A DNA stretch of 16,813 bases, from assembly GCA_036561085.1 (NCBI GenBank), contig DATBPY010000150.1, positions 1-16,813 on the forward strand. The letters run 5' to 3'. The first letter of the stretch is position 1, and each line of letters opens with the position of its first letter. Below the pieces are notes generated by a model, which saw only the letters and a program-made list of their open reading frames with translations, made no database searches and was not told where the DNA came from. The DNA comes from CAILHX01 sp036561085. GTDB taxonomy: Bacteria > Pseudomonadota > Gammaproteobacteria > Burkholderiales > Methylophilaceae. The position numbers were made by a program, and so were the translations under genes. Of this stretch, positions 6,381-13,552 are shown piece after piece.

Positions 6381-7127
6381 TTAAGGCAATAAAGTGCGCA
6401 TCGTGGCACGGGCAAAACATAGATCTTCCCAAGCCTTGGCTTTTTCAGTCAGACTGCGCAGCAGATAGGCAGGATGATAGGTCACGATCACCGGCACTCC
6501 ATTGTAGTTGTGAAGCTTGCCGCGCATGGCGCCTATAGTATCTTCGCTACCCAATATCGATTGCGCGGCAAACTTGCCCAATGCGACGATCAGCTTAGGC
6601 TGTATCAGCTCCACTTGGCGTTTGAGATAAGGGTCGCACTTCTCTACTTCTTCACCTTGCGGATCACGGTTTCCCGGCGGCCTGCATTTGAGGACGTTGG
6701 CGATATATACATTGTCGCCACGCGTTAACTGAATAGCGGCCAGCATGTTATCCAGCAATTGTCCCGCAGCGCCGACGAACGGCTCGCCGCGTTTATCCTC
6801 TTCCGCCCCCGGGGCCTCGCCCACAAACAACCAATCGGCATTGGCATCGCCCACGCCGAATACCGTCTGCGTACGGGTCTTGGCTAATGGGCAGGCTTGG
6901 CAGCCGGAAACTACCTGCTGCAAAGCTTGCCAATCCAGGCTAGCCACGGGATGCACGGGAATCACAGTATCGCTGTCTGCTTCGACCACTATTGATGAGA
7001 TTGATTGAACTGGTTCAATTGGTTGCGGCGATTGCAGAGGTTGCGCTGTTTCAGGAACGCCCTGCCGCGATTTCCAAGCAGGAAGCAATTCCAGTTCATG
7101 CAAACGATCTTCCCGCGTCAGCGTCAT
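6381..7127 (-). CDS. Uracil-DNA glycosylase, family 4 (4Fe-4S)
   Basis: Type 4 uracil-DNA glycosylase, 248 residues, which removes uracil from DNA in base excision repair. The catalytic region begins near residue 70. GEAPGAEEDKRGEPF (103-117) is the family 4 form of motif A, and HPAYLLR (218-224) carries the second conserved loop. Four cysteines, Cys76, Cys79, Cys148 and Cys164, stand at the spacing of the 4Fe-4S cluster ligands, in the contexts CQACPLAKTRTQ, KCRPPGNRDP and EKCDPYLKR. Residues ~20-65 are a Pro/Gln-rich, probably disordered linker after a short N-terminal helix; such extensions occur in proteobacterial members. The start ATG (7127-7125) overlaps the rimI stop as ATGA, making it the third gene of the tsaB-rimI unit and translationally coupled to it. 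Confidence 0.93.
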   Translation of the reverse strand: MTLTREDRLHELELLPAWKSRQGVPETAQPLQSPQPIEPVQSISSIVVEADSDTVIPVHPVASLDWQALQQVVSGCQACPLAKTRTQTVFGVGDANADWLFVGEAPGAEEDKRGEPFVGAAGQLLDNMLAAIQLTRGDNVYIANVLKCRPPGNRDPQGEEVEKCDPYLKRQVELIQPKLIVALGKFAAQSILGSEDTIGAMRGKLHNYNGVPVIVTYHPAYLLRSLTEKAKAWEDLCFARATMRTLLP

Positions 7128-7588
7128 AACGCTAACCCCATCAGTACTGCATCTTCACGTCCATTCACGGCAGGGTAGTAATCCTTGCGTACAGAGAATT
7201 CGTTGAATCCCATGCTCTCGTATAAGCCTATCGCGGCCTTGTTGGATGGCCGCACTTCAAGGAACATGGTCTGCGCCCTGTGACGCTGGGAAACCCCGAT
7301 CAACTCCTCCAGCAACTTACGACCCAGCCCGCGACGTTGCTGAGACTTCGCGATGCTGACATTGAGGAGATGCGCTTCATCCAGCACCATCATCATGACG
7401 GCATAACCGACGATCTCGGCATCGACTTCAAAAACGAAACAATAGTAGCCGGCCTTCAGTGAATCGGTGAAGTTACCGCGCGTCCATGGATGAGTATAGA
7501 TCGTAGGCTCTATCGCCATCACTGCATCCAGATCGGCTTTTTTCATTTCACGCAATACAGGCATCGGATCTTTTAATACCGCACTCAT
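7124..7588 (-). CDS. rimI: Ribosomal protein S18-alanine N-acetyltransferase
   Basis: A 154-residue GNAT acetyltransferase of the RimI type, which in E. coli acetylates the N-terminal alanine of ribosomal protein S18 with acetyl-CoA. The GNAT fold fills the protein: strand pair around FVFEVDAEIVGYAVMMM, the pyrophosphate-binding loop QQRRGLGRKLL (83-93), and EVRPSNKAAIGLYESMGF (111-128). Glu111 and Tyr123 are in the positions of the catalytic Glu and Tyr of E. coli RimI. The C-terminal segment YYPAVNGREDAVLM is diagnostic for RimI over other GNATs. The gene overlaps tsaB upstream (ATGA at 7588-7585) and the glycosylase gene downstream (ATGA at 7127-7124). The tsaB-rimI pairing is widespread, which strengthens both calls. 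Confidence 0.93.
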   Translation of the reverse strand: MSAVLKDPMPVLREMKKADLDAVMAIEPTIYTHPWTRGNFTDSLKAGYYCFVFEVDAEIVGYAVMMMVLDEAHLLNVSIAKSQQRRGLGRKLLEELIGVSQRHRAQTMFLEVRPSNKAAIGLYESMGFNEFSVRKDYYPAVNGREDAVLMGLAL

Positions 7589-8259
7589 GTTCGCTCGCTT
7601 ATGGTTAGTGCCACCTTGTTACGCACATACAGGGGGACGATGTGCTCCGCCGACAATGCATGCCCGCTGTTGAAGATAGGCATAGCCAACGGCAGCAAAT
7701 ATCGCGCCAAGGGATAGGCATTCGACTTGACCGCGCTTAATTGGCCGGCAAACTGCTCATGCAGAATCGCCTCATAGCTATCCCATCCGCTACCTATTCC
7801 CACCCAATCATTACCCATAACTGCGGGCACTGCCGTCGGATGATACAAACCCGGCGCATGAATTTCATTCCAGCCATCATCTTTGCGTTCATATGCGGCG
7901 TGATAGACCTCACCCATGCGCGCATCCAGACAGGCAATGACTTTAGGATGATTTGCTTGCTCTGCCAATGCTAATAGCGTTCCCACACCAACTACAGGCA
8001 GATCGGCACCGAATGCCAGCCCTTGCGCTACACCGCAACCAATGCGTAAACCGGTAAAAGAACCGGGGCCGTGACCAAACGTAATGCCATCCAGACCCTG
8101 TAATTCCACCCCCGCCTCATCCAGTAACTCGCGTAGCAGAGGCAAAATAAGAGAGGAGTGTTTTTGGCCCGCGAGCAATTCGCGCACTCGCAACTCGCCA
8201 TCGAGACTGAGAGCAAGGGACAGGTATTCAGTGGAAGTATCTAACGCAAGAAGTTTCAT
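7585..8259 (-). CDS. tsaB: tRNA t6A biosynthesis protein TsaB
   Basis: TsaB (YeaZ), the non-catalytic ASKHA-fold partner of TsaD in the complex that installs N6-threonylcarbamoyl-adenosine at position 37 of ANN-decoding tRNAs; cytoplasmic. I choose the ATG at 8259, giving 224 residues and the standard beginning MKLLALDTST; the open frame continues upstream to an ATG at 8301 that would add 14 atypical residues. Key features: the phosphate-loop-like DTST at 7-10, HGPGSFTGLRIG (63-74) and the terminal PLYVRNKVA found in most homologues. The N-terminal half mediates dimerisation with TsaD. It leads a tightly coupled operon with rimI and the uracil-DNA glycosylase gene. It is divergent from kdoO; the intervening bases show no convincing promoter for either. 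Confidence 0.95.
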   Translation of the reverse strand: MKLLALDTSTEYLSLALSLDGELRVRELLAGQKHSSLILPLLRELLDEAGVELQGLDGITFGHGPGSFTGLRIGCGVAQGLAFGADLPVVGVGTLLALAEQANHPKVIACLDARMGEVYHAAYERKDDGWNEIHAPGLYHPTAVPAVMGNDWVGIGSGWDSYEAILHEQFAGQLSAVKSNAYPLARYLLPLAMPIFNSGHALSAEHIVPLYVRNKVALTISERT

Positions 8260-8355
8260 GGCAGTCGCTATTTTGCCATCAAACTGCATGCATTGCCGCA
8301 TGACGAGTCGCTTATGTCTCTGCTAGACTCTCCATTCAACATCACTAACGACCAT

Positions 8356-9231
8356 ATGCAAGCGATACAGACTATTGATATTCAGGACTGGCAGCCCGGC
8401 ATAGACGCAACCCTAAGCCAACAAGCCATCCTGGCGCTGGAACAAGGCAAGGTATTGCACCTGCCGCGTCTGGGCTTTGCCATGCAGGAGAGCGAGCAGA
8501 TTTTTTATTCGCCGCAATGGTTGAGCGGTAAACGTAAGAACATCAGCCTTGAAGGCTCAGGAGTACGCGGCGCCAATGCTACACCCGAAGTTCTGGCGTC
8601 GATAGGCAGCATGATAGGTCGTTATGCAGCACAATCCGCAGCGCTGATAAATAATCTGTTCCCCGGTTATACCCGGCATCTGAATCAGGCGCGCACCAGT
8701 TTTCGCCCGAGCGAAGTAGAAAATTCATCATTGTCATGGAAGAAGGACGATTCGCGCCTGCATGTGGATGCCTTCCCGTCTCGCCCCAATCACGGCGAGC
8801 GTATCTTACGGGTATTCACCAATGTTAATCCGTCAGGCATTGCGCGTGTATGGCGGGTAGGAGAACCGTTTGAAACCGCTGTACAACGTTTTTTGCCGGA
8901 TATTTCACGCCCTCTTCCGGGCTCGGCAAAACTGTTGCACTTACTCAATATCACCAAACAGCCGCGTAGCGAATACGACCATATCATGCTGCAACTGCAT
9001 GACCGCATGAAAGCGGATATGGATTTTCAGAAAACCGTTCCACAGCAAGAAGTACATTTTGCGCCCGGCAGTACCTGGATATGTTTTTCAGACCAAGTGC
9101 TGCACGCTGCCATGTCGGGGCAATATATGTTCGAACAGACTTTTCATTTGCCGATCTCCGGCCAATACCACCCCGAACTATCGCCGTTGCGGGTTTTGGA
9201 ACGCCTTAAAGGCCGCCCATTGGCGGCTTAA
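8356..9231 (+). CDS. kdoO: Kdo hydroxylase (Fe(II)/2-oxoglutarate dioxygenase)
   Basis: 3-deoxy-D-manno-octulosonic acid (Kdo) 3-hydroxylase, the Fe(II)/2-oxoglutarate/O2 enzyme described in Burkholderia and Yersinia that converts the outer Kdo of lipopolysaccharide to Ko. The protein is 291 residues from ATG 8356 (MQAIQTIDI); the open frame extends back to ATG 8314 and TTG 8293, but the added residues look unlike the family and no start has a clear Shine-Dalgarno. The iron triad is visible: His136 and Asp138 in RLHVDAFPSRP, and His250 in SDQVLHAAMSGQYMFEQTFHLP (residues 245-266). The FVPxxRxxxxS-like region is replaced by QARTSFRPSEVE (111-122). No signal peptide is seen, as expected of a cytoplasmic or inner-leaflet enzyme. 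It is a lone rightward gene whose stop codon overlaps that of arfB. Confidence 0.85.
   Translation: MQAIQTIDIQDWQPGIDATLSQQAILALEQGKVLHLPRLGFAMQESEQIFYSPQWLSGKRKNISLEGSGVRGANATPEVLASIGSMIGRYAAQSAALINNLFPGYTRHLNQARTSFRPSEVENSSLSWKKDDSRLHVDAFPSRPNHGERILRVFTNVNPSGIARVWRVGEPFETAVQRFLPDISRPLPGSAKLLHLLNITKQPRSEYDHIMLQLHDRMKADMDFQKTVPQQEVHFAPGSTWICFSDQVLHAAMSGQYMFEQTFHLPISGQYHPELSPLRVLERLKGRPLAA
9212..9227. terminator. Hairpin at the kdoO/arfB convergent junction
   Basis: GCCGCC (9212-9217) and GGCGGC (9222-9227) form a perfect six-pair stem with the tetraloop CATT, lying in the last codons of kdoO and directly against the overlapping stop codons. It would form in both transcripts. No proper T-tract follows on either side, so it is at best a weak bidirectional terminator, and codon content alone could explain it. 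Confidence 0.3.
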
Positions 9232-9635
9232 TCTTCCGACGTTTTGCGACGCATGGCCTTGACTTGCCCGCGCTGTATCTTGCTTTGCAATCGCCGCTGT
9301 TGTGAACCGAACGTAGGTTTGGTTGCGCGGCGCATGACAGGCGCCCTGGCCACGCTCTGCACTAATTGATACAACCTGATGATCGCATCTTGCCGATTCA
9401 TTTCCTGGCTTCGATGTTGCTGGGCTTTGATGATAACTACACCGTGGTGCGAGATGCGATGATCGCGCAGCAAAAGCAAACGCGCCTTGTGTGCATCGGT
9501 GAGTGAAGAGGCGCGGATATCGAAACGTAAATGTACTGCGCTGGATACTTTGTTGACGTTCTGCCCGCCTGCACCCTGGGCTCGAATGGCGGTGATCTCG
9601 ATTTCTGTTTCGGGGATGTGGAACGGTTCAGACAT
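9228..9635 (-). CDS. arfB: Alternative ribosome-rescue factor ArfB
   Basis: ArfB (YaeJ), a peptidyl-tRNA hydrolase that frees ribosomes stalled at mRNA ends lacking a stop codon. The 135-residue length is close to E. coli (140). The catalytic GGQ is at residues 23-25 in EIEITAIRAQGAGGQNVNKVSS, the release-factor-type domain 3. A basic C-terminal tail (from ~101: RRATKPTFGSQQRRLQ and beyond) is the segment that in E. coli ArfB enters the empty mRNA channel, which separates it from canonical release factors that carry codon-recognition domains. The start is ATG at 9635, 13 bases after the DUF1289 gene stop, with no evident Shine-Dalgarno, so it is probably the last gene of the secA unit. Its stop shares bases with the kdoO stop in a TTAA box. 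Confidence 0.95.
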   Translation of the reverse strand: MSEPFHIPETEIEITAIRAQGAGGQNVNKVSSAVHLRFDIRASSLTDAHKARLLLLRDHRISHHGVVIIKAQQHRSQEMNRQDAIIRLYQLVQSVARAPVMRRATKPTFGSQQRRLQSKIQRGQVKAMRRKTSED

Positions 9636-9648
9636 CGCGCAGGTAGCG

Positions 9649-9828
9649 CTAAAACGTCAGGTGTTCGAGCTGCCTCTGCTCCAAGACCAACAGCAAGGCG
9701 CGCTGCTCTTCAACTTCCATCTCCCACCAGCGGGTTATTTCTTCTATCGTGCGGTAACAACCCAAACAAAGCTGGGTTGCTTCATTCATCTGGCAGACAT
9801 TGATGCAGGGAGATGCGATGGCCGCCAT
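9649..9828 (-). CDS. Small DUF1289 cysteine-motif protein
   Basis: A 59-residue protein that is easily missed because of its size. It begins MAAIASPCINVCQMNEATQL, then CLGCYRTIEEITRWWEM, and ends LEHLTF. The pattern SPCINVCxM(N/D)...CLGCYRTxxEIxxW with Cys8, Cys12, Cys21 and Cys24 is the DUF1289 signature, probably a metal-binding or Fe-S-like site (inferred from the four Cys). Family members of known size are 50-80 residues, so it is complete. Its ATG at 9828 comes six bases after the secA stop (TAA at 9837-9835), and its TAG is 13 bases before arfB, so it should be co-transcribed with both. No function is established. It is unlikely to be a shadow of another gene, because all four cysteines, the tryptophans and the family spacing are kept. 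Confidence 0.85.
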   Translation of the reverse strand: MAAIASPCINVCQMNEATQLCLGCYRTIEEITRWWEMEVEEQRALLLVLEQRQLEHLTF

Positions 9829-9834
9829 GCTTTT

Positions 9835-12558
9835 TTAACTCAGCTTGCCATGGCATTGCTTGTATTTCTTACCTGAACCGCATGGGCAAGGATCGTTGCG
9901 GCCAACCTTCACCCCATCACGTTCAAACGGCAATTGCTGGGCATCGACCTCAGCTTCTTCCTCACCGCCCGCTAGCGCTTCTTCAAAATCGGCGTGCTGA
10001 TAGCGCACATTTTCCAGTTCTGCAGGCTTTTCCACGGTTTCCAGATCTTCAGCCGAACGTATTTGCACCATCATGGTAATGCGTGAAACTTCACTCTTTA
10101 CCGTGCCAAGCAGATTGGCAAACAACTCGAATGCTTCGCGTTTGTATTCCTGCTTTGGGTTCTTTTGTGCATAAGAACGCAGATGGATACCCTGCCGTAG
10201 ATGATCCAGCGCTGCCAAATGCTCGCGCCAATGGTTATCCAGGCTTTGCAACATCACGGAACGCTCGAACTGACGCATATTGGTAGCGCCCGCTTGGTCT
10301 ATTTTCGCTTGATAGGCTGCCTCGGCCTGCTCCAGCACACGTTCCAACAAAGTCTCTTCATGCAGATCAGGCTCTGCTTCCAGCCATTTCTGTACTGGTA
10401 ACTTCAAGCCTATTTCAGCATCCAGATTGATTTCCAGCGAGGGGACATCCCATTCTTCTTCTATGCTGCCGGGTGGAATATACATGCCGAATAATTCCGC
10501 CACCACATCTGCGCGCATAGCGCTGATGGTATCGGCGATATCGGTCGCTTCCAGTAACTCATTTCGTTGCTGATAGATCACGCGACGTTGGTCATTGGCG
10601 ACATCGTCGTATTCCAGCAGTTGTTTACGTATATCGAAATTACGGCCTTCTACCTTGCGTTGTGCGTTCTCAATGGCGCGCGTGACCCAAGGGTGTTCGA
10701 TCGCTTCGCCTGCTGGCATTTTAAGTTTTTCCATGATCATGGAAACACGGTCCGAAGCGAAGATACGCATCAACGAATCTTCCAGCGAGAGGTAAAAACG
10801 ACTGGAGCCGGCATCGCCCTGACGACCGGAACGACCGCGTAATTGATTGTCCACGCGGCGCGATTCATGACGCTCGGTACCTATGATGTGCAAACCGCCT
10901 GCGGCCAGTACTTCATCATGCAATTTTTGCCAATCGGCTTTGATTGCGGCGATCTTTTCGTCTTTTTGTGCTTCGCTCAAGGATTCATCCTGGCGCACGG
11001 CAACGATCTCCGGTTCAGGATTGCCGCCCAGGACGATGTCCGTACCGCGACCTGCCATGTTAGTGGCAATGGTGATCATTTGCGGGCGACCGGCCTGCAC
11101 GATGATCTGCGCTTCGCGTTCGTGCTGCTTGGCATTCAACACCTGATGCGGCAGCTTGACCTTGTCCAGCAAGGCAGACACCAGCTCTGAGTTCTCAATG
11201 GAAGTGGTGCCTACCAATACCGGTTGACCGCGCTTCTGACAATCCTGAATATCTTCCAGAACTGCCTGATATCTTTCCGCGGAAGTACGGTAGACCTTGT
11301 CCATCTGATCCTGGCGGATGGTAGGACGATGCGGCGGAATCACAACCGTTTCCAGACCGTAGATCTGGTTGAATTCGTAGGCTTCGGTATCCGCCGTACC
11401 CGTCATGCCCGACAGTTTTTCGTACATGCGGAAATAATTCTGGAAAGTGATCGAGGCCAGGGTTTGGTTCTCTTTCTGAATCTCTACACCTTCCTTGGCT
11501 TCCACCGCTTGATGCAGGCCATCCGACCAACGGCGACCGGACATCATGCGCCCGGTGAATTCGTCCACGATCACCACTTCATTATCTGTGACTACGTAAT
11601 GCTGGTCGCGATGGAACAGGGTATGCGCTCTTAACGAAGCATACAGGTGGTGGATCAACGAGATATTGGCTGCGTCATACAGGCTGCTGCCCTCAGGCAA
11701 CAATCCCGCCGAAGTCATCAACTCTTCTGCACGCTCATGCCCCGCTTCGGAAAGGATGACTTGATGTGCTTTTTCGTCTACCCAGAAATCGCCTTCACCA
11801 TCTTCTTTTTCCTGCTTGGTCAAACCGGGGACCAGTTTGTTGATGCGGGTATAAAGTTCAGTGCTGTCGTCGGCCTGGCCGGAGATGATCAGTGGAGTAC
11901 GTGCTTCGTCGATCAGGATAGAGTCCACTTCGTCGACGATGGCGTAATTCAGAGCACGCTGTACGCGCTCTTCCTTGGTATAGACCATGTTATCGCGCAG
12001 GTAATCGAAACCGAATTCGTTATTGGTGCCGTAGGTGATATCGGCAGCATAGGCTTGCTGCTTGTCATCATGCGCCATCTGCGACAAGTTCACGCCGTAA
12101 CTCAGACCGAGGAAGTTATACAAACGCCCCATCCAGGCGGCATCGCGGCTAGCCAGATAGTCGTTCACCGTCACCACATGCACGCCTTTACCGCTCAGGG
12201 CATTGAGATATGCAGGTAACGTGGCAACCAACGTTTTACCTTCGCCGGTACGCATTTCCGATATCTTGCCGTAATGCAGCACCATGCCGCCTATCATTTG
12301 TACGTCGAAGTGGCGCATTTCCAGCGCGCGCTTACCTGCTTCACGCACTACGGCGAAAGCTTCCGGCAAGATGTCGTCCAGTGTTTTACCCGACTTCAGT
12401 CGTTGTTTGAATTCATCCGTCTTGGCACGCAACTGTTCATCGCTGAGCGCCTGTATCGCAGGCTCTAATGCGTTGATCTGGATAACGGTACGGGAATACT
12501 GTTTAATCAGCCGCTCATTGCGACTGCCGAAGATTTTTTTTACGAGATTGGAGAACAT
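9835..12558 (-). CDS. secA: Preprotein translocase ATPase SecA
   Basis: SecA, the ATPase motor that drives unfolded preproteins through SecYEG. The chosen ATG at 12558 (MFSNLVKKIFGSRNERLIKQ) gives 907 residues, as in many proteobacteria (E. coli 901); an upstream TTG at 12591 only adds atypical residues. Walker A is MRTGEGKT at 102-109 with Lys108; Walker B/DEVD lies at 209-212 in IVDEVDSILIDEARTPLIISG (residues 207-227), followed by the preprotein cross-linking domain, NBD2 (TTSIENSELVS, NMAGRGTDI, GRSGRQGDAG) and the helical scaffold. The C-terminus carries the SEC-C zinc motif CPCGSGKKYKQCH (Cys891, Cys893, Cys902, His903), needed for SecB and ribosome contact. No secM is upstream; an M23 peptidase gene is there instead. 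A hairpin (12568-12587) lies nine bases before the start. Confidence 0.99.
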   Translation of the reverse strand: MFSNLVKKIFGSRNERLIKQYSRTVIQINALEPAIQALSDEQLRAKTDEFKQRLKSGKTLDDILPEAFAVVREAGKRALEMRHFDVQMIGGMVLHYGKISEMRTGEGKTLVATLPAYLNALSGKGVHVVTVNDYLASRDAAWMGRLYNFLGLSYGVNLSQMAHDDKQQAYAADITYGTNNEFGFDYLRDNMVYTKEERVQRALNYAIVDEVDSILIDEARTPLIISGQADDSTELYTRINKLVPGLTKQEKEDGEGDFWVDEKAHQVILSEAGHERAEELMTSAGLLPEGSSLYDAANISLIHHLYASLRAHTLFHRDQHYVVTDNEVVIVDEFTGRMMSGRRWSDGLHQAVEAKEGVEIQKENQTLASITFQNYFRMYEKLSGMTGTADTEAYEFNQIYGLETVVIPPHRPTIRQDQMDKVYRTSAERYQAVLEDIQDCQKRGQPVLVGTTSIENSELVSALLDKVKLPHQVLNAKQHEREAQIIVQAGRPQMITIATNMAGRGTDIVLGGNPEPEIVAVRQDESLSEAQKDEKIAAIKADWQKLHDEVLAAGGLHIIGTERHESRRVDNQLRGRSGRQGDAGSSRFYLSLEDSLMRIFASDRVSMIMEKLKMPAGEAIEHPWVTRAIENAQRKVEGRNFDIRKQLLEYDDVANDQRRVIYQQRNELLEATDIADTISAMRADVVAELFGMYIPPGSIEEEWDVPSLEINLDAEIGLKLPVQKWLEAEPDLHEETLLERVLEQAEAAYQAKIDQAGATNMRQFERSVMLQSLDNHWREHLAALDHLRQGIHLRSYAQKNPKQEYKREAFELFANLLGTVKSEVSRITMMVQIRSAEDLETVEKPAELENVRYQHADFEEALAGGEEEAEVDAQQLPFERDGVKVGRNDPCPCGSGKKYKQCHGKLS

Positions 12559-12567
12559 AGACACTAC

Positions 12568-12587
12568 GCTTCTACCAGGGCAGAAGC
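12568..12587 (-). promoter_or_regulatory. Hairpin just before the secA start codon
   Basis: Read leftward: GCTTCT, loop GCCCTGGT, AGAAGC, a perfect six-pair stem ending nine bases before ATG 12558. The only purine-rich stretch ahead of the start (AGAAGC) is the 3' arm of this stem, so folding could hide the ribosome site. There is no T-tract, so it is not a terminator. The pairing is seen; a regulatory role is inference. Confidence 0.4.
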
Positions 12588-12603
12588 TCAAAAAATTGAA
12601 GAA

Positions 12604-13494
12604 CTAGCTGTTATTAGCCTTTATGTAATTGCGAGGATCTAGCGCAACTCCGTTCAGACGCACTTCAAAATGCAAATGCGCACCGGTAGAGCGGCCGGTA
12701 TTGCCCACCTCGGCGATAAGCTGACCTTTGGTCACACGATCACCCTCTTTGACCAACAGTTTCGAGGCGTGCGCATAACGCGTTTCAACTCCGGAGCCAT
12801 GATCAATCTTGACGATGTTACCATAATCCGGCGTCCTGTCAGCTTCCACGACGATGCCAGAAGCTGCTGCATGGATGGGAGCGCCCGCTTCCGCCATAAA
12901 ATCCAAGCCTTCATGGAATGCCATCTGTCCGGTAAACGGATCGATGCGCCAGCCGTAGCTTGAAGAATTATAAGCCGCCCCTACCGGCGCTTTGTTAGGC
13001 ATAGTATCCTGCTTCAGGCTTTGTTGCAGCAATAGGGTTTCCAGCAGATTCAAGCGGTCGGAACGCTGTTCCAGCTCTTTCAGCATAATGGACATCTGCT
13101 GCCCGATCTCATCGGCACTCATGTCGTAGGCGCGGGCACTAGGTCCGCCGCGACCTGGGTCTGCATCGGCGGATAGGTCTTTTTCTTTTACGCCCGCCAG
13201 CTTGGCTAAGCGATCGCTCAATGCATCCAGGCGGATGACTCTTGCTTGAATTTGCCCCAGCTGCAGAGCCAAGGCATTAATATGTTCCTGGGTATCTTTT
13301 TCCGGCGCCATAAAATGCGATGGCAGCAAACGCGCGGGATTAACCGCTTGGAGGGCCGTAGGCCCTTGTGGCAGAATGAACGAAAGCACCACCAGCACCG
13401 GCAACGTCACTAAAGCAAACAGCAACGCTGTCGCTTGCCACAGCGTGAGCGTTCTGGCCTTGGCCATATTGTTAGAGACGAAAATAACGTTCAT
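12604..13494 (-). CDS. M23 family metallopeptidase, membrane-anchored
   Basis: A LytM/M23 peptidoglycan endopeptidase-type protein. I choose ATG 13494 (MNVIFVSNNMAKARTLTL), giving 296 residues; the open frame runs 36 codons further upstream with unlikely sequence that overlaps the divergent gene. Residues ~19-41 are one transmembrane or uncleaved signal segment. A coiled-coil-like region follows (~66-105 and 127-163, rich in Leu, Gln and Glu), then the M23 domain at ~175-290. The zinc site looks intact: His194 and Asp198 (FHEGLDF), and His275 in GAHLHFEV (with His273 and His242), so this is probably an active enzyme rather than an activator-type degenerate LytM. It lies directly before secA with a 45-base gap, in the place held by secM in enterobacteria, and is divergent from the DciA-like gene. 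The same order occurs in Pseudomonas. Confidence 0.9.
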   Translation of the reverse strand: MNVIFVSNNMAKARTLTLWQATALLFALVTLPVLVVLSFILPQGPTALQAVNPARLLPSHFMAPEKDTQEHINALALQLGQIQARVIRLDALSDRLAKLAGVKEKDLSADADPGRGGPSARAYDMSADEIGQQMSIMLKELEQRSDRLNLLETLLLQQSLKQDTMPNKAPVGAAYNSSSYGWRIDPFTGQMAFHEGLDFMAEAGAPIHAAASGIVVEADRTPDYGNIVKIDHGSGVETRYAHASKLLVKEGDRVTKGQLIAEVGNTGRSTGAHLHFEVRLNGVALDPRNYIKANNS

Positions 13495-13503
13495 ATTCTG
13501 ATA

Positions 13504-13531
13504 TTGGCTCAATAATCCTGTTTTATACGAT
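13504..13531 (+). promoter_or_regulatory. Candidate promoter of the DciA-like gene
   Basis: TTGGCT (13504-13509), a 16-base spacer and TACGAT (13526-13531) match the sigma70 boxes at four of six bases each. The start would fall near 13538, about 15 bases before the ATG. It lies in the 58-base divergent space shared with the M23-secA unit, whose own promoter I could not place with confidence. Confidence 0.35.
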
Positions 13532-13552
13532 ACGACTATACGACCTGACTTA

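Noticed and set aside
11647..12219. Rightward open frame of 190 codons opposite secA
   Set aside because: It is antisense to the DEAD-motor region of secA; its hydrophobic runs mirror that coding sequence and no start signal is seen.
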